From Acidobacteriota bacterium (lineage in GTDB: Bacteria > Acidobacteriota > Terriglobia > Bryobacterales > Bryobacteraceae): a DNA stretch of 35,176 nucleotides. The DNA lies in assembly GCA_025354885.1 (NCBI GenBank), contig JANXLY010000179.1, positions 1 to 35,176 on the forward strand. The letters run 5' to 3'. Of the stretch, positions 1 to 10,274 are shown piece after piece (the stretch's first letter is position 1; each line of letters starts with the position of its first letter). Position numbers and translations under genes: made by a program. The notes beneath the pieces were generated by a model. That model made no database searches and had not been told where the DNA came from. It saw nothing but the letters and a program-made list of their open reading frames with translations.

Positions 1-255
1 CTTGCGGACCTTACGCAGTTCGGCCTCATCGAAGAAGGTGATGTCCCGATTGCCGACAATGATGCGCCCCTCGTCCGGCTTGAGGAAGCCCATGATGTGG
101 GCGAGCGAGACGGATTTGCCTACGCCGCTACGCCCGATGACCGCAACAGTCTCGCCGGCAGGAACATGAAAATTCGAATCGACTAAAATGGGTCGATCAA
201 ACGTCTTATACACGTGACGGAATTCAATGTAATAAGGGAAGCCTTCAACAGCCAC
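1..255 (-). CDS. ABC transporter ATP-binding protein (MlaF-like), N-terminal part only
   Basis: Only the first 85 codons lie in the window; the gene runs off the left edge. The translation from the GTG at 253-255 carries a clear Walker A motif (GRSGVGKS) after an N-terminal beta region, then a stretch reading MGFLKPDEGRI, typical of ABC-transporter nucleotide-binding domains. The RSGVGKS form and the following LKPDEG resemble the Mla/Ttg2-type phospholipid or organic-solvent importer ATPases. That subclass call is inference, since the Q-loop, signature and Walker B lie outside. The GTG start is supported by a purine-rich GAAGGAAAGG just upstream. The start overlaps the 3' end of mobA by 11 nt, so the two are probably cotranscribed. 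Confidence 0.85.
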   Translation of the reverse strand, partial: MAVEGFPYYIEFRHVYKTFDRPILVDSNFHVPAGETVAVIGRSGVGKSVSLAHIMGFLKPDEGRIIVGNRDITFFDEAELRKVRK

Positions 256-865
256 GATTTGCCTTTCCTTCGCCTGAATCTTCCAAAATATCTTCGGGAC
301 GATTCCAGTTTGCCAAGATTCGCGGGTCTGGTGGGATGAGAATTTGTGTTTCGAGTGATTTGAGCAAGGATCTGACGCGAAATTTCCCGGTATCGAGGAA
401 GTTTCGCACCGTAGGGAGTGCATTTTTGTGCCAGATTGCCAAAAGTGGATTCGGCTCGGCAATTGAGAGTCCGGTGGCTATGCAGTTGACTGTAGGCATT
501 GCCGAGTGTGCCGCAATACAGAGCGTCAAAAGCCAGTCACGGTCTATATTGGGCAGGTCGCAGGCCAAAATCAGATTCCAATCAAAATTCGAATTTGATA
601 ACGCAGTCTCGATTCCGGCGAGCGGGCCACAATCCAAGCGCTTGTCTTCAATGATGTTGAAGCCAAGTGATTCGTATCGGCCAGCGGGGCCAACCACTAG
701 TACTTGTTGGGATATCGAGCCCAGGATTCCAACCAGGTACGCCAACAAAAAATTGTCCCCTACTGGGAGCAAAGCCTTGTCGCGTCCCATGCGGCTACTT
801 GCTCCACCCGCAAGAATGAACCCGCCGACATCAAAAGCAACAGGAAGTTGGGGAGTATAATTCAT
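245..865 (-). CDS. mobA: Molybdenum cofactor guanylyltransferase (MobA)
   Basis: MobA transfers GMP from GTP to molybdopterin to make the guanine-dinucleotide form of the molybdenum cofactor, in the cytoplasm. The 206-aa product has the nucleotidyltransferase signature LAGGASSRMGRDKA (about residues 18-31), the metal/substrate motif CDLPNI (about 102-107), and DCGPLAGI in between, all in family order and at family length. The ATG at 863-865 is the only plausible start. The gene is divergent from the lytic transglycosylase, with under 45 nt between the likely start codons, and overlaps the downstream ABC ATPase by 11 nt. No other molybdenum-cofactor gene is in the window, so the pairing with a transporter ATPase is not explained here. 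Confidence 0.93.
   Translation of the reverse strand: MNYTPQLPVAFDVGGFILAGGASSRMGRDKALLPVGDNFLLAYLVGILGSISQQVLVVGPAGRYESLGFNIIEDKRLDCGPLAGIETALSNSNFDWNLILACDLPNIDRDWLLTLCIAAHSAMPTVNCIATGLSIAEPNPLLAIWHKNALPTVRNFLDTGKFRVRSLLKSLETQILIPPDPRILANWNRPEDILEDSGEGKANRGC
856..861 (+). promoter_or_regulatory. Candidate -10 box (TATAAT) for the transglycosylase/amidase pair
   Basis: A perfect TATAAT sits just inside the 5' end of the divergent mobA gene, about 45 nt before the ATG at 907. No good -35 hexamer lies 16-18 nt upstream, so this is a weak call. If real, transcription would begin near 868, which would exclude the TTG at 865 as start of the next gene and favour the ATG at 889 or 907. Confidence 0.35.
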
Positions 866-906
866 TGATTCAAAAAGAGTTTTCAGATATGATGGGATGG
901 AACAAA

Positions 907-1608
907 ATGAGCCGCTTTTGTTTTAGCCTAGCGTGCTTCTGTCTCGCCGGGGCGCCAATGTGGAGCGCCGACGCGGGAATCGTTCGTTCGACTGTTCGCG
1001 TTGACCGTGGGAGCGGAAGATTGGTGCGCACCCAACTAGTACTGCCGAGGGAAGTGCCAACGCTCGAAGTTATCGCGCAAGAGGCGCGGACGGCTTCTGC
1101 CAAGCCAAGCAGTGCAGCTGCTGGGCGTGCAGAGGTAGACGAAATAGTGGAGCAAAGTGCAGCAGCTCATGGTGTTGATCCGTTGCTTGTACGCAGCGTA
1201 ATGCAGGTTGAGAGCAACTACAATCCCAATGCGCTTTCCCCCAAAGGGGCTATGGGCCTGATGCAGTTGATGCCTTCAACTGCCAGACAACTAGGTGTCA
1301 CCAACGCCTTTGACGTTCGGCAGAATATTGAAGGCGGAGTAAAGTTTCTTCGTTACCTCAAAAGCCAGTTCAATGATGACCGCCTTGTGCTGGCTGCTTA
1401 CAACGCAGGTGAAGGGGCCGTAAAAAAGCACGGCTGGATTCCGCCGTATCCGGAGACGATCGATTACGTTTACAAAGTGGGCAAGAGGTACGGCGAGTCG
1501 AAGAAGCAACAGGCCCTTGTGGTAGATGTGAAGCCGACAGAGAAGGCGCAGCCGAAAATTCAGCAGGTGATTGATGCCGAGGGCCGGATTCATATAGGAA
1601 TGCCATGA
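907..1608 (+). CDS. Lytic transglycosylase, SLT domain, secreted
   Basis: Predicted murein lytic transglycosylase that cleaves the MurNAc-GlcNAc bond of peptidoglycan in the periplasm. From the ATG at 907 the protein has a signal-peptide-like N-terminus (MSRF, then a hydrophobic run ending near ADAG), a linker, and a C-terminal SLT domain. The catalytic Glu lies in SVMQVESNYNP (about residue 102). Further motifs are SPKGAMGLMQLMP, NIEGG and LAAYNAGEGAV, the classic SLT order. The reading frame is open from a TTG at 865 and has another ATG at 889. I chose 907 because the hydrophobic signal starts there, but 889 is also possible. The stop overlaps the amidase start as ATGA, so the two peptidoglycan enzymes are likely translated together. 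Confidence 0.9.
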   Translation: MSRFCFSLACFCLAGAPMWSADAGIVRSTVRVDRGSGRLVRTQLVLPREVPTLEVIAQEARTASAKPSSAAAGRAEVDEIVEQSAAAHGVDPLLVRSVMQVESNYNPNALSPKGAMGLMQLMPSTARQLGVTNAFDVRQNIEGGVKFLRYLKSQFNDDRLVLAAYNAGEGAVKKHGWIPPYPETIDYVYKVGKRYGESKKQQALVVDVKPTEKAQPKIQQVIDAEGRIHIGMP

Positions 1609-3143
1609 GCTTTGTTCCAGACACAATTCGGGCGCTGGCCGGTCTTCCGATCGGATTCTCTCTGGTGTTGTGTCTTGGACTTTCAGCGCAGGACAAACCC
1701 AAGCCGAAGTTGGGTTCGCTTACAGATATCCGGATCCAGAGCGACGACCAAGTCACGAAAATTACCGTGACAGTAAACGGTCTGATCGACATCAAGTCAG
1801 ACCGGATCGAAAACCCGTCCCGCATCTTTATCGACTTCGCAGATACCGTCCCAATGTTGGCGGGTCGGCCGGAAAACAGTCCACGCGGTGCAATACAGGC
1901 GATACGGGCCGGAGACAAACTGCTCAAGCAAGTTCGTGTCGCCGAGAATCAAAAAGGCGTGACGCGTCTGGTATTCGACCTGGAAATTGCTGAAGTGGAA
2001 CACCGTACTGTGGTGCTCAAAGATCCGAATCGTTTGCTAGTAGAACTTAGGCCGATTCGCAAGAGCAACCAGATGCGCAACCCATTGGCAAGCCCTGCGC
2101 TAGCGATTAGCTCAGTAACTCCACCAGTCGCGATGCCTGCAAAACAGCCGGAGGCAAAGCGATTCAAACCGGAAGTAGCTGCAAAAAAGCCTACCGTAGT
2201 TGCGAGTTTCCGGATGCCTGATCCCCCAATACTTTTGAGCACATACACCCTCCCGAAAGCCGATCCGTCACTCATGCCTTATCGGGTTTCTGGATTTGTA
2301 TTGCGGGACTTCCGACTTCGGCCACCACCAACAACTGCAATAGGCCGACAGGCTTCGCAGTCTCAAACTCCAGCAATCGCGGCAAGCCGCACCAGCGCTG
2401 GCGACCAATCGCTCACGCGTGTGCTGGGGCTGAAGATCGGCAAAGTTGTGATTGATCCTGGACATGGGGGCCACGATGTTGGCTGCAGTGGTTCCGCTGG
2501 CGCAGTTGAAAAAGACATCACTCTCGATATCGCCAAGCGCCTGGCGATTCTACTGGAGGAGAATCTTGGTAGTGAAGTAGTTTTGACTCGTACCGACGAC
2601 ACCTATGTATCACTTGAACAGCGAACTGTGATCGCCAATCAGAGTCGAGCTGATCTTTTCATCTCTATCCACGCTAACTCTTCAACGCTCAAAACCGTTA
2701 CTGGCCTTGAAACCTACTACCTCAACTTCACCGCATCTCCGGAAGCACTGGAAGTGGCCGCACGCGAAAATGCATCAAGCGAGCGCACTGTTGCTGATCT
2801 CGGGAGCCTGATCAAGAAAATTGCCCTCAAAGACAAGCTCGACGAATCGCGAGAATTTGCGGGCAAGGTTCAGAATTCGCTCTTCATCGGTAGTACGAAG
2901 GCCGGCAATCGCACGAATAACCGTGGCGTGCGCAAAGCTCCCTTCATCGTTTTGATCGGGGCAGAGATGCCTAGCGTCCTCACCGAAATTGGATTCTTGA
3001 GCAATCCAAAGGAAGAAGCGCTGTTGAAAAGGCCCGAATACCGGCAAAAGATTGCCGAATCTCTTTACCGTGGGGTCTCTCAATATTCCGGCACACTGAG
3101 CCACTTCAATGTGGCGCAGGCTGGTGCTCTCGAAGGCAACTAG
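1605..3143 (+). CDS. N-acetylmuramoyl-L-alanine amidase with AMIN domain (AmiC-type)
   Basis: Secreted zinc amidase that removes stem peptides from MurNAc, as in daughter-cell separation. The 512-aa product has an N-terminal hydrophobic segment, an AMIN domain (about residues 38-150) for envelope targeting, a long Pro/Ala-rich linker (about 155-275) and a C-terminal Amidase_3 domain (about 278-500). Expected zinc and catalytic residues are visible: H287 in DPGHGGHD, E302 in VEKDI, H356 in FISIHANSS and E461 in LTEIGFLSN. It overlaps the upstream transglycosylase by 4 nt, forming a two-gene peptidoglycan-hydrolase unit. Its stop shares the palindrome CTAG with the stop of the convergent diguanylate cyclase. 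Confidence 0.93.
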   Translation: MSFVPDTIRALAGLPIGFSLVLCLGLSAQDKPKPKLGSLTDIRIQSDDQVTKITVTVNGLIDIKSDRIENPSRIFIDFADTVPMLAGRPENSPRGAIQAIRAGDKLLKQVRVAENQKGVTRLVFDLEIAEVEHRTVVLKDPNRLLVELRPIRKSNQMRNPLASPALAISSVTPPVAMPAKQPEAKRFKPEVAAKKPTVVASFRMPDPPILLSTYTLPKADPSLMPYRVSGFVLRDFRLRPPPTTAIGRQASQSQTPAIAASRTSAGDQSLTRVLGLKIGKVVIDPGHGGHDVGCSGSAGAVEKDITLDIAKRLAILLEENLGSEVVLTRTDDTYVSLEQRTVIANQSRADLFISIHANSSTLKTVTGLETYYLNFTASPEALEVAARENASSERTVADLGSLIKKIALKDKLDESREFAGKVQNSLFIGSTKAGNRTNNRGVRKAPFIVLIGAEMPSVLTEIGFLSNPKEEALLKRPEYRQKIAESLYRGVSQYSGTLSHFNVAQAGALEGN

Positions 3144-4099
3144 GCTTTGGGGGGCTGAACGCCGTCTTCGCCGAGAATCGAGCGAAACACGACTCGATTT
3201 CGCCCATTGCGTTTCGCTTCGTAGAGGCTTTCATCCGCAATACGCAACAACGTTTCAGCAGAGACTTTGTGGCCGGGCAAAGCAGTTGTACTGCCAAAAC
3301 TGGCAGTGAGTGCAAGCGAAATGTCCGAATGAGAATCTTCGTGAATTGGCATCGGTTCGCTCGCCAGACTGGAGCGGATTCTTTCGGACTGGCTTCTCGT
3401 GCAGGCTTCGTCGCAGCCGGGCAGAATTACGAGAAATTCTTCACCTCCGTAGCGGCCGAGAGAGTCGTAAGAGCGAATGGAAGACTTGACTCGTCGGGCA
3501 GCTTCTCTCAAAACTGCATCGCCAGCGATGTGGCCGTGCGTGTCGTTTACGGATTTGAAGAAATCGATGTCGAGCAAAGCGACACCCACCGGTAAATTTT
3601 CTCTTTCGGCGCGACCAAGCTCGCGATCCAGAACTTCGAAGATGGAATGTCGATTGTAAACAGTGGTGAGAGCATCGTGGGTGGCCTGCTGACGCAAAGC
3701 CGCTTGAGTTACCAGAAGTTCACTCTGGAGGTCGACGATGCGGCGTCCTGCCCGCAAACGTACTTGCAACTCGTGATGATTGAATGGCTTGGTGACGTAA
3801 TCGTCTGCTCCCGCATCCATGCCTTCAATCAAATCTTCACGCTGATTCTTGCTGGTCAGGAGCAACATGTAGGTGTAAATCTCTTTTTGCTGCTTGCGGG
3901 TCAGGCGGCAAACCTCGGGCCCGGTAAGCTGAGGCATTACCCAGTCGAGAATGGCAAGCTGTGGGGCATCGTCCTTTTGGAGGATGTTCCAAGCTTCTTG
4001 GCCGTCACAAGCCACAACCGGCTCGTAACCCCATTTTTTTACCGTGGCTTCCAACATATGCCGACTGACAATACTGTCGTCAGCTATGAGTACCTTCAT
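3140..4099 (-). CDS. Response regulator diguanylate cyclase (REC-GGDEF, PleD-like)
   Basis: Two-domain cytoplasmic protein predicted to make cyclic di-GMP from two GTP when phosphorylated. The REC domain (residues 1-120) has the acidic pair DD at 7-8, phospho-acceptor D52 in AILDWVMP and K104 in YVTKPF. The GGDEF domain (about 140-305) has the active-site form GGEEF at 218-222. An RxxD inhibitory site (RSYD, 209-212) lies exactly five residues upstream, as in PleD, so product feedback inhibition is likely. A good Shine-Dalgarno (AGGAAAG) precedes the ATG. No histidine kinase is adjacent, so its partner is elsewhere. It is convergent with the amidase gene and shares 4 nt with it. Confidence 0.94.
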   Translation of the reverse strand: MKVLIADDSIVSRHMLEATVKKWGYEPVVACDGQEAWNILQKDDAPQLAILDWVMPQLTGPEVCRLTRKQQKEIYTYMLLLTSKNQREDLIEGMDAGADDYVTKPFNHHELQVRLRAGRRIVDLQSELLVTQAALRQQATHDALTTVYNRHSIFEVLDRELGRAERENLPVGVALLDIDFFKSVNDTHGHIAGDAVLREAARRVKSSIRSYDSLGRYGGEEFLVILPGCDEACTRSQSERIRSSLASEPMPIHEDSHSDISLALTASFGSTTALPGHKVSAETLLRIADESLYEAKRNGRNRVVFRSILGEDGVQPPKA

Positions 4100-4238
4100 G
4101 CCTGATCTTTCCTGCCTCTAATGCGCGAGTACAATCCTATACTCTATCGAATTGTTTGCTTTCCTGGGACTTTACGCTTACGCTCGCCATTTCACTACCG
4201 CTTCATATCGGCAACCAAGTGAAGATTCCGATATCTTT

Positions 4239-5735
4239 ATGAGCATGTCGAGACTTAGCTTCCTATTCGTATCAGCCGCATTGAGCGGCAGCCAGATTCT
4301 GCTTGAGACCTTCCCACAAGTCTATACCCAGCAATATCCTGCTGCCGAAGCGGCTGTCGGGGTAAAGAGTTCGCTGAGGGCCATTGACGATGCCCTTTGG
4401 ACACGCGGGGAGCGTGGCGCGTTTCGAGACCAGCGACTTTTCCACAGCAAAAGATTTCTACCTTGCGATTCCGTGACTGGATTTTCTGAAGCGGCCAAAG
4501 GTCGCGTTCGAGTGCATACTACCTGCGGAGACAGCGAAATCTGGTTCGAGAAGATCCGGCTTGCCGACAAAGCAAAACACTACGAAGCGATTGCCCTGCG
4601 CCATGATCGGCATGGCTTTGTTGCGGACTCGCGTAACGGCAAAAACGTATCGAACGACAACGACGGATTGTGGACGGCAATGTATGCGGTCGCCAAATTG
4701 TTTGAGTACAAATCGATTGCCAGCGCTGAGGCACTTGCGCGCGCTGAAACAGCGATTCGGGCAGTGCTCATTCTCGAAAAAATAACGGCCATGCCGGGCT
4801 ACCCCGCCCGATCCTACATCGACAGTAGTGAAGAAAAACCGCGCGACGGTTTCTGGTATTGGACCGAAGACCGCAAGTATCAGTTCAAGTCCGATACCAG
4901 TTCCGACGAGATTGTGGGGCATTTCCTGCTTTTCTCAGTCGCCTGGGATCTGCTTCCGGAAGGCGCCTTGCGGCAGGACGTACGGGCCACCTGCAAGCGC
5001 ATGATCGACTACATCCTTCGCAACAACTACAACCTGATCGACCGCACCGGAAAACCTACCCGTTGGGGAATGTGGACACCCGAATACTTCGCCTCTGCAA
5101 GCGGGAAGGAGGATAGCCCACTGAATGCTCTGGAACTGATCAGCTTTCTGCGCACAGCGCAGCATGTTACGGGCGATATGCGCTACGAACGCGAGTTGAA
5201 AAAAGTGATTGAAGAAATGGGCTATTTGAAGATTGCAGGGCAACTCCCTGAGCTTCGCGGCGAGATCAACTACTCGGATGAAGAACTGGCAATGCTCAGC
5301 TTTTACCCGCTTCTGGTTTACGAAAAGAATCCGGCCTATCGAAAGGGAGTCCTCAAAGCTCTTGACGACTGGTTTGGGAATATGCGTCGGCAGAAGAATC
5401 CGCTGTGGAATGCGATTTATGAGCTGGGCCAAGGCGAAGACAGGAAGCTGCGCATGGATTCTATCGAAACCCTGCAGCGTTTGCCGCTTGACCTAACGAA
5501 CTGGACGGTTGAGAACAGCTGGCGCAAGGAACTTCCACTGGTGGGTAAGGTAGATCGATTCGGACGACGCGAGACTTCGGTACTTTTGCCCCCGGACGAA
5601 CGCCGCATCATGAAGTGGAACGGCAATCCCTTCAACCTGGACGGCGGCAATGGCGGCAAGAGTGAAGACGACGGGACGATCTTTCTACTGCCTTACTGGA
5701 TGGGCCGCTATCACAAGCTTTGGGGAGAGCGCTGA
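4239..5735 (+). CDS. Secreted protein of unknown function, DNDGLWT motif, helical-toroid-like
   Basis: Not assigned to a named family. The reading frame is open from a TTG at 4152, but the ATG at 4239 opens a signal-like N-terminus (MSMSRLSFLFVSAALSG), so the mature protein is probably exported (498 aa). Striking conserved-looking motifs are NVSNDNDGLWTAMY, AMPGYPARSYI, SSDEIVGHFL, RWGMWTPEYF and, near the end, LPYWMGRYHK. The regular spacing of amphipathic helices with aromatic and acidic residues suggests an alpha/alpha-toroid fold, as in glycosidases and lyases that act on sugars. I recall similar DNDGLWT segments in sensor-type proteins of other bacteria, from memory only. The 3' end overlaps the convergent membrane-protein gene by 25 nt. 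Confidence 0.72.
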   Translation: MSMSRLSFLFVSAALSGSQILLETFPQVYTQQYPAAEAAVGVKSSLRAIDDALWTRGERGAFRDQRLFHSKRFLPCDSVTGFSEAAKGRVRVHTTCGDSEIWFEKIRLADKAKHYEAIALRHDRHGFVADSRNGKNVSNDNDGLWTAMYAVAKLFEYKSIASAEALARAETAIRAVLILEKITAMPGYPARSYIDSSEEKPRDGFWYWTEDRKYQFKSDTSSDEIVGHFLLFSVAWDLLPEGALRQDVRATCKRMIDYILRNNYNLIDRTGKPTRWGMWTPEYFASASGKEDSPLNALELISFLRTAQHVTGDMRYERELKKVIEEMGYLKIAGQLPELRGEINYSDEELAMLSFYPLLVYEKNPAYRKGVLKALDDWFGNMRRQKNPLWNAIYELGQGEDRKLRMDSIETLQRLPLDLTNWTVENSWRKELPLVGKVDRFGRRETSVLLPPDERRIMKWNGNPFNLDGGNGGKSEDDGTIFLLPYWMGRYHKLWGER

Positions 5736-6250
5736 ATCCGCAACAGCCACAAAATGAAGCCACCGATCAGACGAGGCATATCGAGCAGATCACGCCAAAG
5801 AGGACGCCCGTCTTTGCCTATGATCATTGCCCCGCGCCGCATGGCATAAGTGTTGAACAACATTGCAATCACTGTGAAGCAGACGCTGATCAGAAAGCTG
5901 GTCTTCAGCTTTGGGGTTCCACGCAGCGTATGTATGGTTAGTTCAATTGCGTGATTGAGCACTGGCAATAGCACCGAGGTAATCAGCGTTGCCTGCCATA
6001 CTGGCTCGGATTTGCGCAGGCTCTGAATGACGCTGCCAAGAAAGCCGGCCACGACAAAGCGCCAGGCAAACTCGGCCTCCATTGCGCCTACGGCTTCGCT
6101 ACGGCCAGAGGACAGGTTGGCGCTGAAATAGATTGCTGCCCGGATCACGGCGCTTGTAATCGCCGACTTCCAGTTCCATCGCATACCGATTTCGCGCCAC
6201 GGATGTTGAATCATGCGCCGCAATACGACGGAGACTGCTTCAGTTGGCAT
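5711..6250 (-). CDS. Small integral membrane protein, unknown function
   Basis: About 179 aa with several hydrophobic segments: one near the alanine/valine-rich FVVAGFLGSVI, one at ATLITSVLLPVLNHAI, one at FLISVCFTVIAMLFNTYAM, and a C-terminal GGFILWLLRI. Basic residues flank these segments. No catalytic motif is visible and I do not recognise the family. The start is uncertain: a GTG at 6275-6277 would add nine residues, while the ATG at 6248-6250 has AGAGGA directly in front of it, closer than usual. It is divergent from the SLC1-type carrier gene, and its 3' end overlaps the convergent upstream gene by 25 nt. Confidence 0.65.
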   Translation of the reverse strand: MPTEAVSVVLRRMIQHPWREIGMRWNWKSAITSAVIRAAIYFSANLSSGRSEAVGAMEAEFAWRFVVAGFLGSVIQSLRKSEPVWQATLITSVLLPVLNHAIELTIHTLRGTPKLKTSFLISVCFTVIAMLFNTYAMRRGAMIIGKDGRPLWRDLLDMPRLIGGFILWLLRIQRSPQSL

Positions 6251-6308
6251 TCCTCTGGCAGAATAGCGTGTTCGCACCCATGAGTAAAATCGGCAACAAT
6301 AACAGAGC

Positions 6309-8735
<2,427 letters not shown>

Positions 8736-8787
8736 TTATCCAAATCTTACATTCTATCGCGTACACTGAAGGTTTATTCCACTTCAA

Positions 8788-9249
8788 ATGAAGTTACATG
8801 AGCTTTTCGTCGCCCTGGGAGAAGAATCCTTCCGCTCCCAACTCCGCGGCATATCCATCGGCACCCTCCGTACGTATCAGATTTATGATCGCGTAAAGAC
8901 CCGCTGCCACCTTGCAAAACTGAATACCGAAAACCTGCGCACCGCCTCCGGACGCCTGTGGGAAAGGCTCAAGAGCGGTGAAGAAGACCTTGCCCTCGAG
9001 CTTTCGCAAGCGATCCTCATCTCGCAGCTCAAGCTGATTATCGAAGTATTGAACTACTTCGGAATCCCGCACGAGGAAGGATTCTTTGCCAAGGATACCG
9101 AGCCGAAGCAGTTCCTCAAGGACGGTTGGCAGCAGCAGGCCTATGATCACTTCAAGGGCAGCCACCCTCCTGCGCTGGTCAATTTTTATCTCAACCATCT
9201 CGCTCACGAGATCGATGAGAACAACCCGGCATTCCTTCCAGCGTCATGA
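8788..9249 (+). CDS. Conserved-looking hypothetical protein coupled to pheS
   Basis: A 153-aa, soluble, mostly helical protein with no signal peptide or membrane segment and no motif I recognise. It begins MKLHELFVALGEESF and has a long helical middle followed by FGIPHEEGFFAKD and a C-terminal HPPALVNFYLNHLAHEI. The frame is clearly coding: it fills the space between the purA promoter region and pheS, and its stop overlaps the pheS start as ATGA. This implies translational coupling and a possible link to Phe-tRNA synthetase expression or a housekeeping role, but function cannot be inferred from sequence. Confidence 0.8.
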   Translation: MKLHELFVALGEESFRSQLRGISIGTLRTYQIYDRVKTRCHLAKLNTENLRTASGRLWERLKSGEEDLALELSQAILISQLKLIIEVLNYFGIPHEEGFFAKDTEPKQFLKDGWQQQAYDHFKGSHPPALVNFYLNHLAHEIDENNPAFLPAS

Positions 9250-10265
9250 TCGCCGATATCGAAGCGCTTGCCGCCTCGGCTCTTTCCCGGATCGCGAGCG
9301 CTGAAAACCTGGACCAGATGGAAGTTGTGCGCGTCGAAGTGCTTGGCCGAAAAGGCACACTTGCCGATTTTGGCAAGCTGATGGGCAAGCTGAGCGCAGA
9401 AGATCGCGTTTCGGCCGGCAAAGCGTTGAACGGAGCCAAGACTTCACTTGAAGCTGCTTTTGAGATCAAGAAGGCGGCCTTCGAAAACGTAGCGCTCACT
9501 GAACGACTCAAGAGCGAGTGGTTCGATCCGACGATTCCGCCGCAGGGGATTCTTCCTGGCAGCCTGCATCCGCTCACCCAAATCCAGAACGAAATAGAAT
9601 CGCTTTTCTTCTCGATGGGCTTCACCATTCTGGATGGGCCGGAAGTCGAAACGGAATTCTACAATTTCGATGCGTTAAATATTCCGGCTGATCACCCTGC
9701 ACGCGACATGCAGGATACTTTCTGGCTTGAGGGTGGCTATCTCTTGCGTACACATACTTCGCCGGTGCAGGTGCGCGGGATGCAGCGCCTCGGGCCTCCA
9801 CTGCGAATGATTGCTCCGGGTCGTGTGTTCCGCAATGAAGAGGTTGACCCTTCGCACGAGCACACCTTTTATCAGCTTGAAGGCATGATGGTCGACCGTA
9901 ACGTCTCCATCGCCAACTTGCTGTACTTCATGAAGACGCTGTTATCGGGCATCTTCAAGCGAGATGTCACTGTACGGCTTCGCCCTGGCTTTTTTCCATT
10001 TGTCGAACCGGGCTTTGAGCTTGACATCCAGTGCATGGTTTGTGGCGGTGTCGGCTGCCCGGTGTGCAAGCAGTCGGGCTGGGTCGAGCTGTTGCCTTGC
10101 GGGCTCGTGCATCCCAACGTCCTACGCGCCGGCGGCATCAACCCCGATGAGTTCGGTGGCTTCGCCTTTGGCCTAGGCCTGACTCGCCTTGTCATGATGC
10201 GCTATTTGATTGACGATATCCGCTGGTTGCAATCGGGCGACCTGCGGTTCTTGAAACAGTTTTAG
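9246..10265 (+). CDS. pheS: Phenylalanine-tRNA ligase alpha subunit (PheS)
   Basis: Catalytic subunit of the alpha2-beta2 enzyme that charges tRNA-Phe, in the cytoplasm. The 339-aa product has an N-terminal coiled-coil region (about 1-90) that binds tRNA, then the class II synthetase core. Motif 2 is at FRNEEVDPSHEHTFYQLEG (195-213) and motif 3 at GFAFGLGLTRLVMMRY (305-320). A cysteine knuckle CMVC-GGVG-CPVC (263-274) could bind zinc. Some bacterial PheS proteins carry such a knuckle and the E. coli form does not. The ATG overlaps the stop of the preceding 153-aa gene, and pheT follows after a 9-nt gap. Confidence 0.97.
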   Translation: MIADIEALAASALSRIASAENLDQMEVVRVEVLGRKGTLADFGKLMGKLSAEDRVSAGKALNGAKTSLEAAFEIKKAAFENVALTERLKSEWFDPTIPPQGILPGSLHPLTQIQNEIESLFFSMGFTILDGPEVETEFYNFDALNIPADHPARDMQDTFWLEGGYLLRTHTSPVQVRGMQRLGPPLRMIAPGRVFRNEEVDPSHEHTFYQLEGMMVDRNVSIANLLYFMKTLLSGIFKRDVTVRLRPGFFPFVEPGFELDIQCMVCGGVGCPVCKQSGWVELLPCGLVHPNVLRAGGINPDEFGGFAFGLGLTRLVMMRYLIDDIRWLQSGDLRFLKQF

Positions 10266-10274
10266 GAGCCCCCA

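Noticed and set aside
865-906. Upstream start (TTG at 865) for the transglycosylase
   Set aside because: A start there would put 14 polar residues ahead of the signal peptide and would overlap the TATAAT-derived transcription start; ATG 907 or 889 fits better.
4127-4144. 5-bp inverted repeat (GAGTA/TACTC) ahead of the diguanylate cyclase
   Set aside because: The arms are too short to separate from chance.
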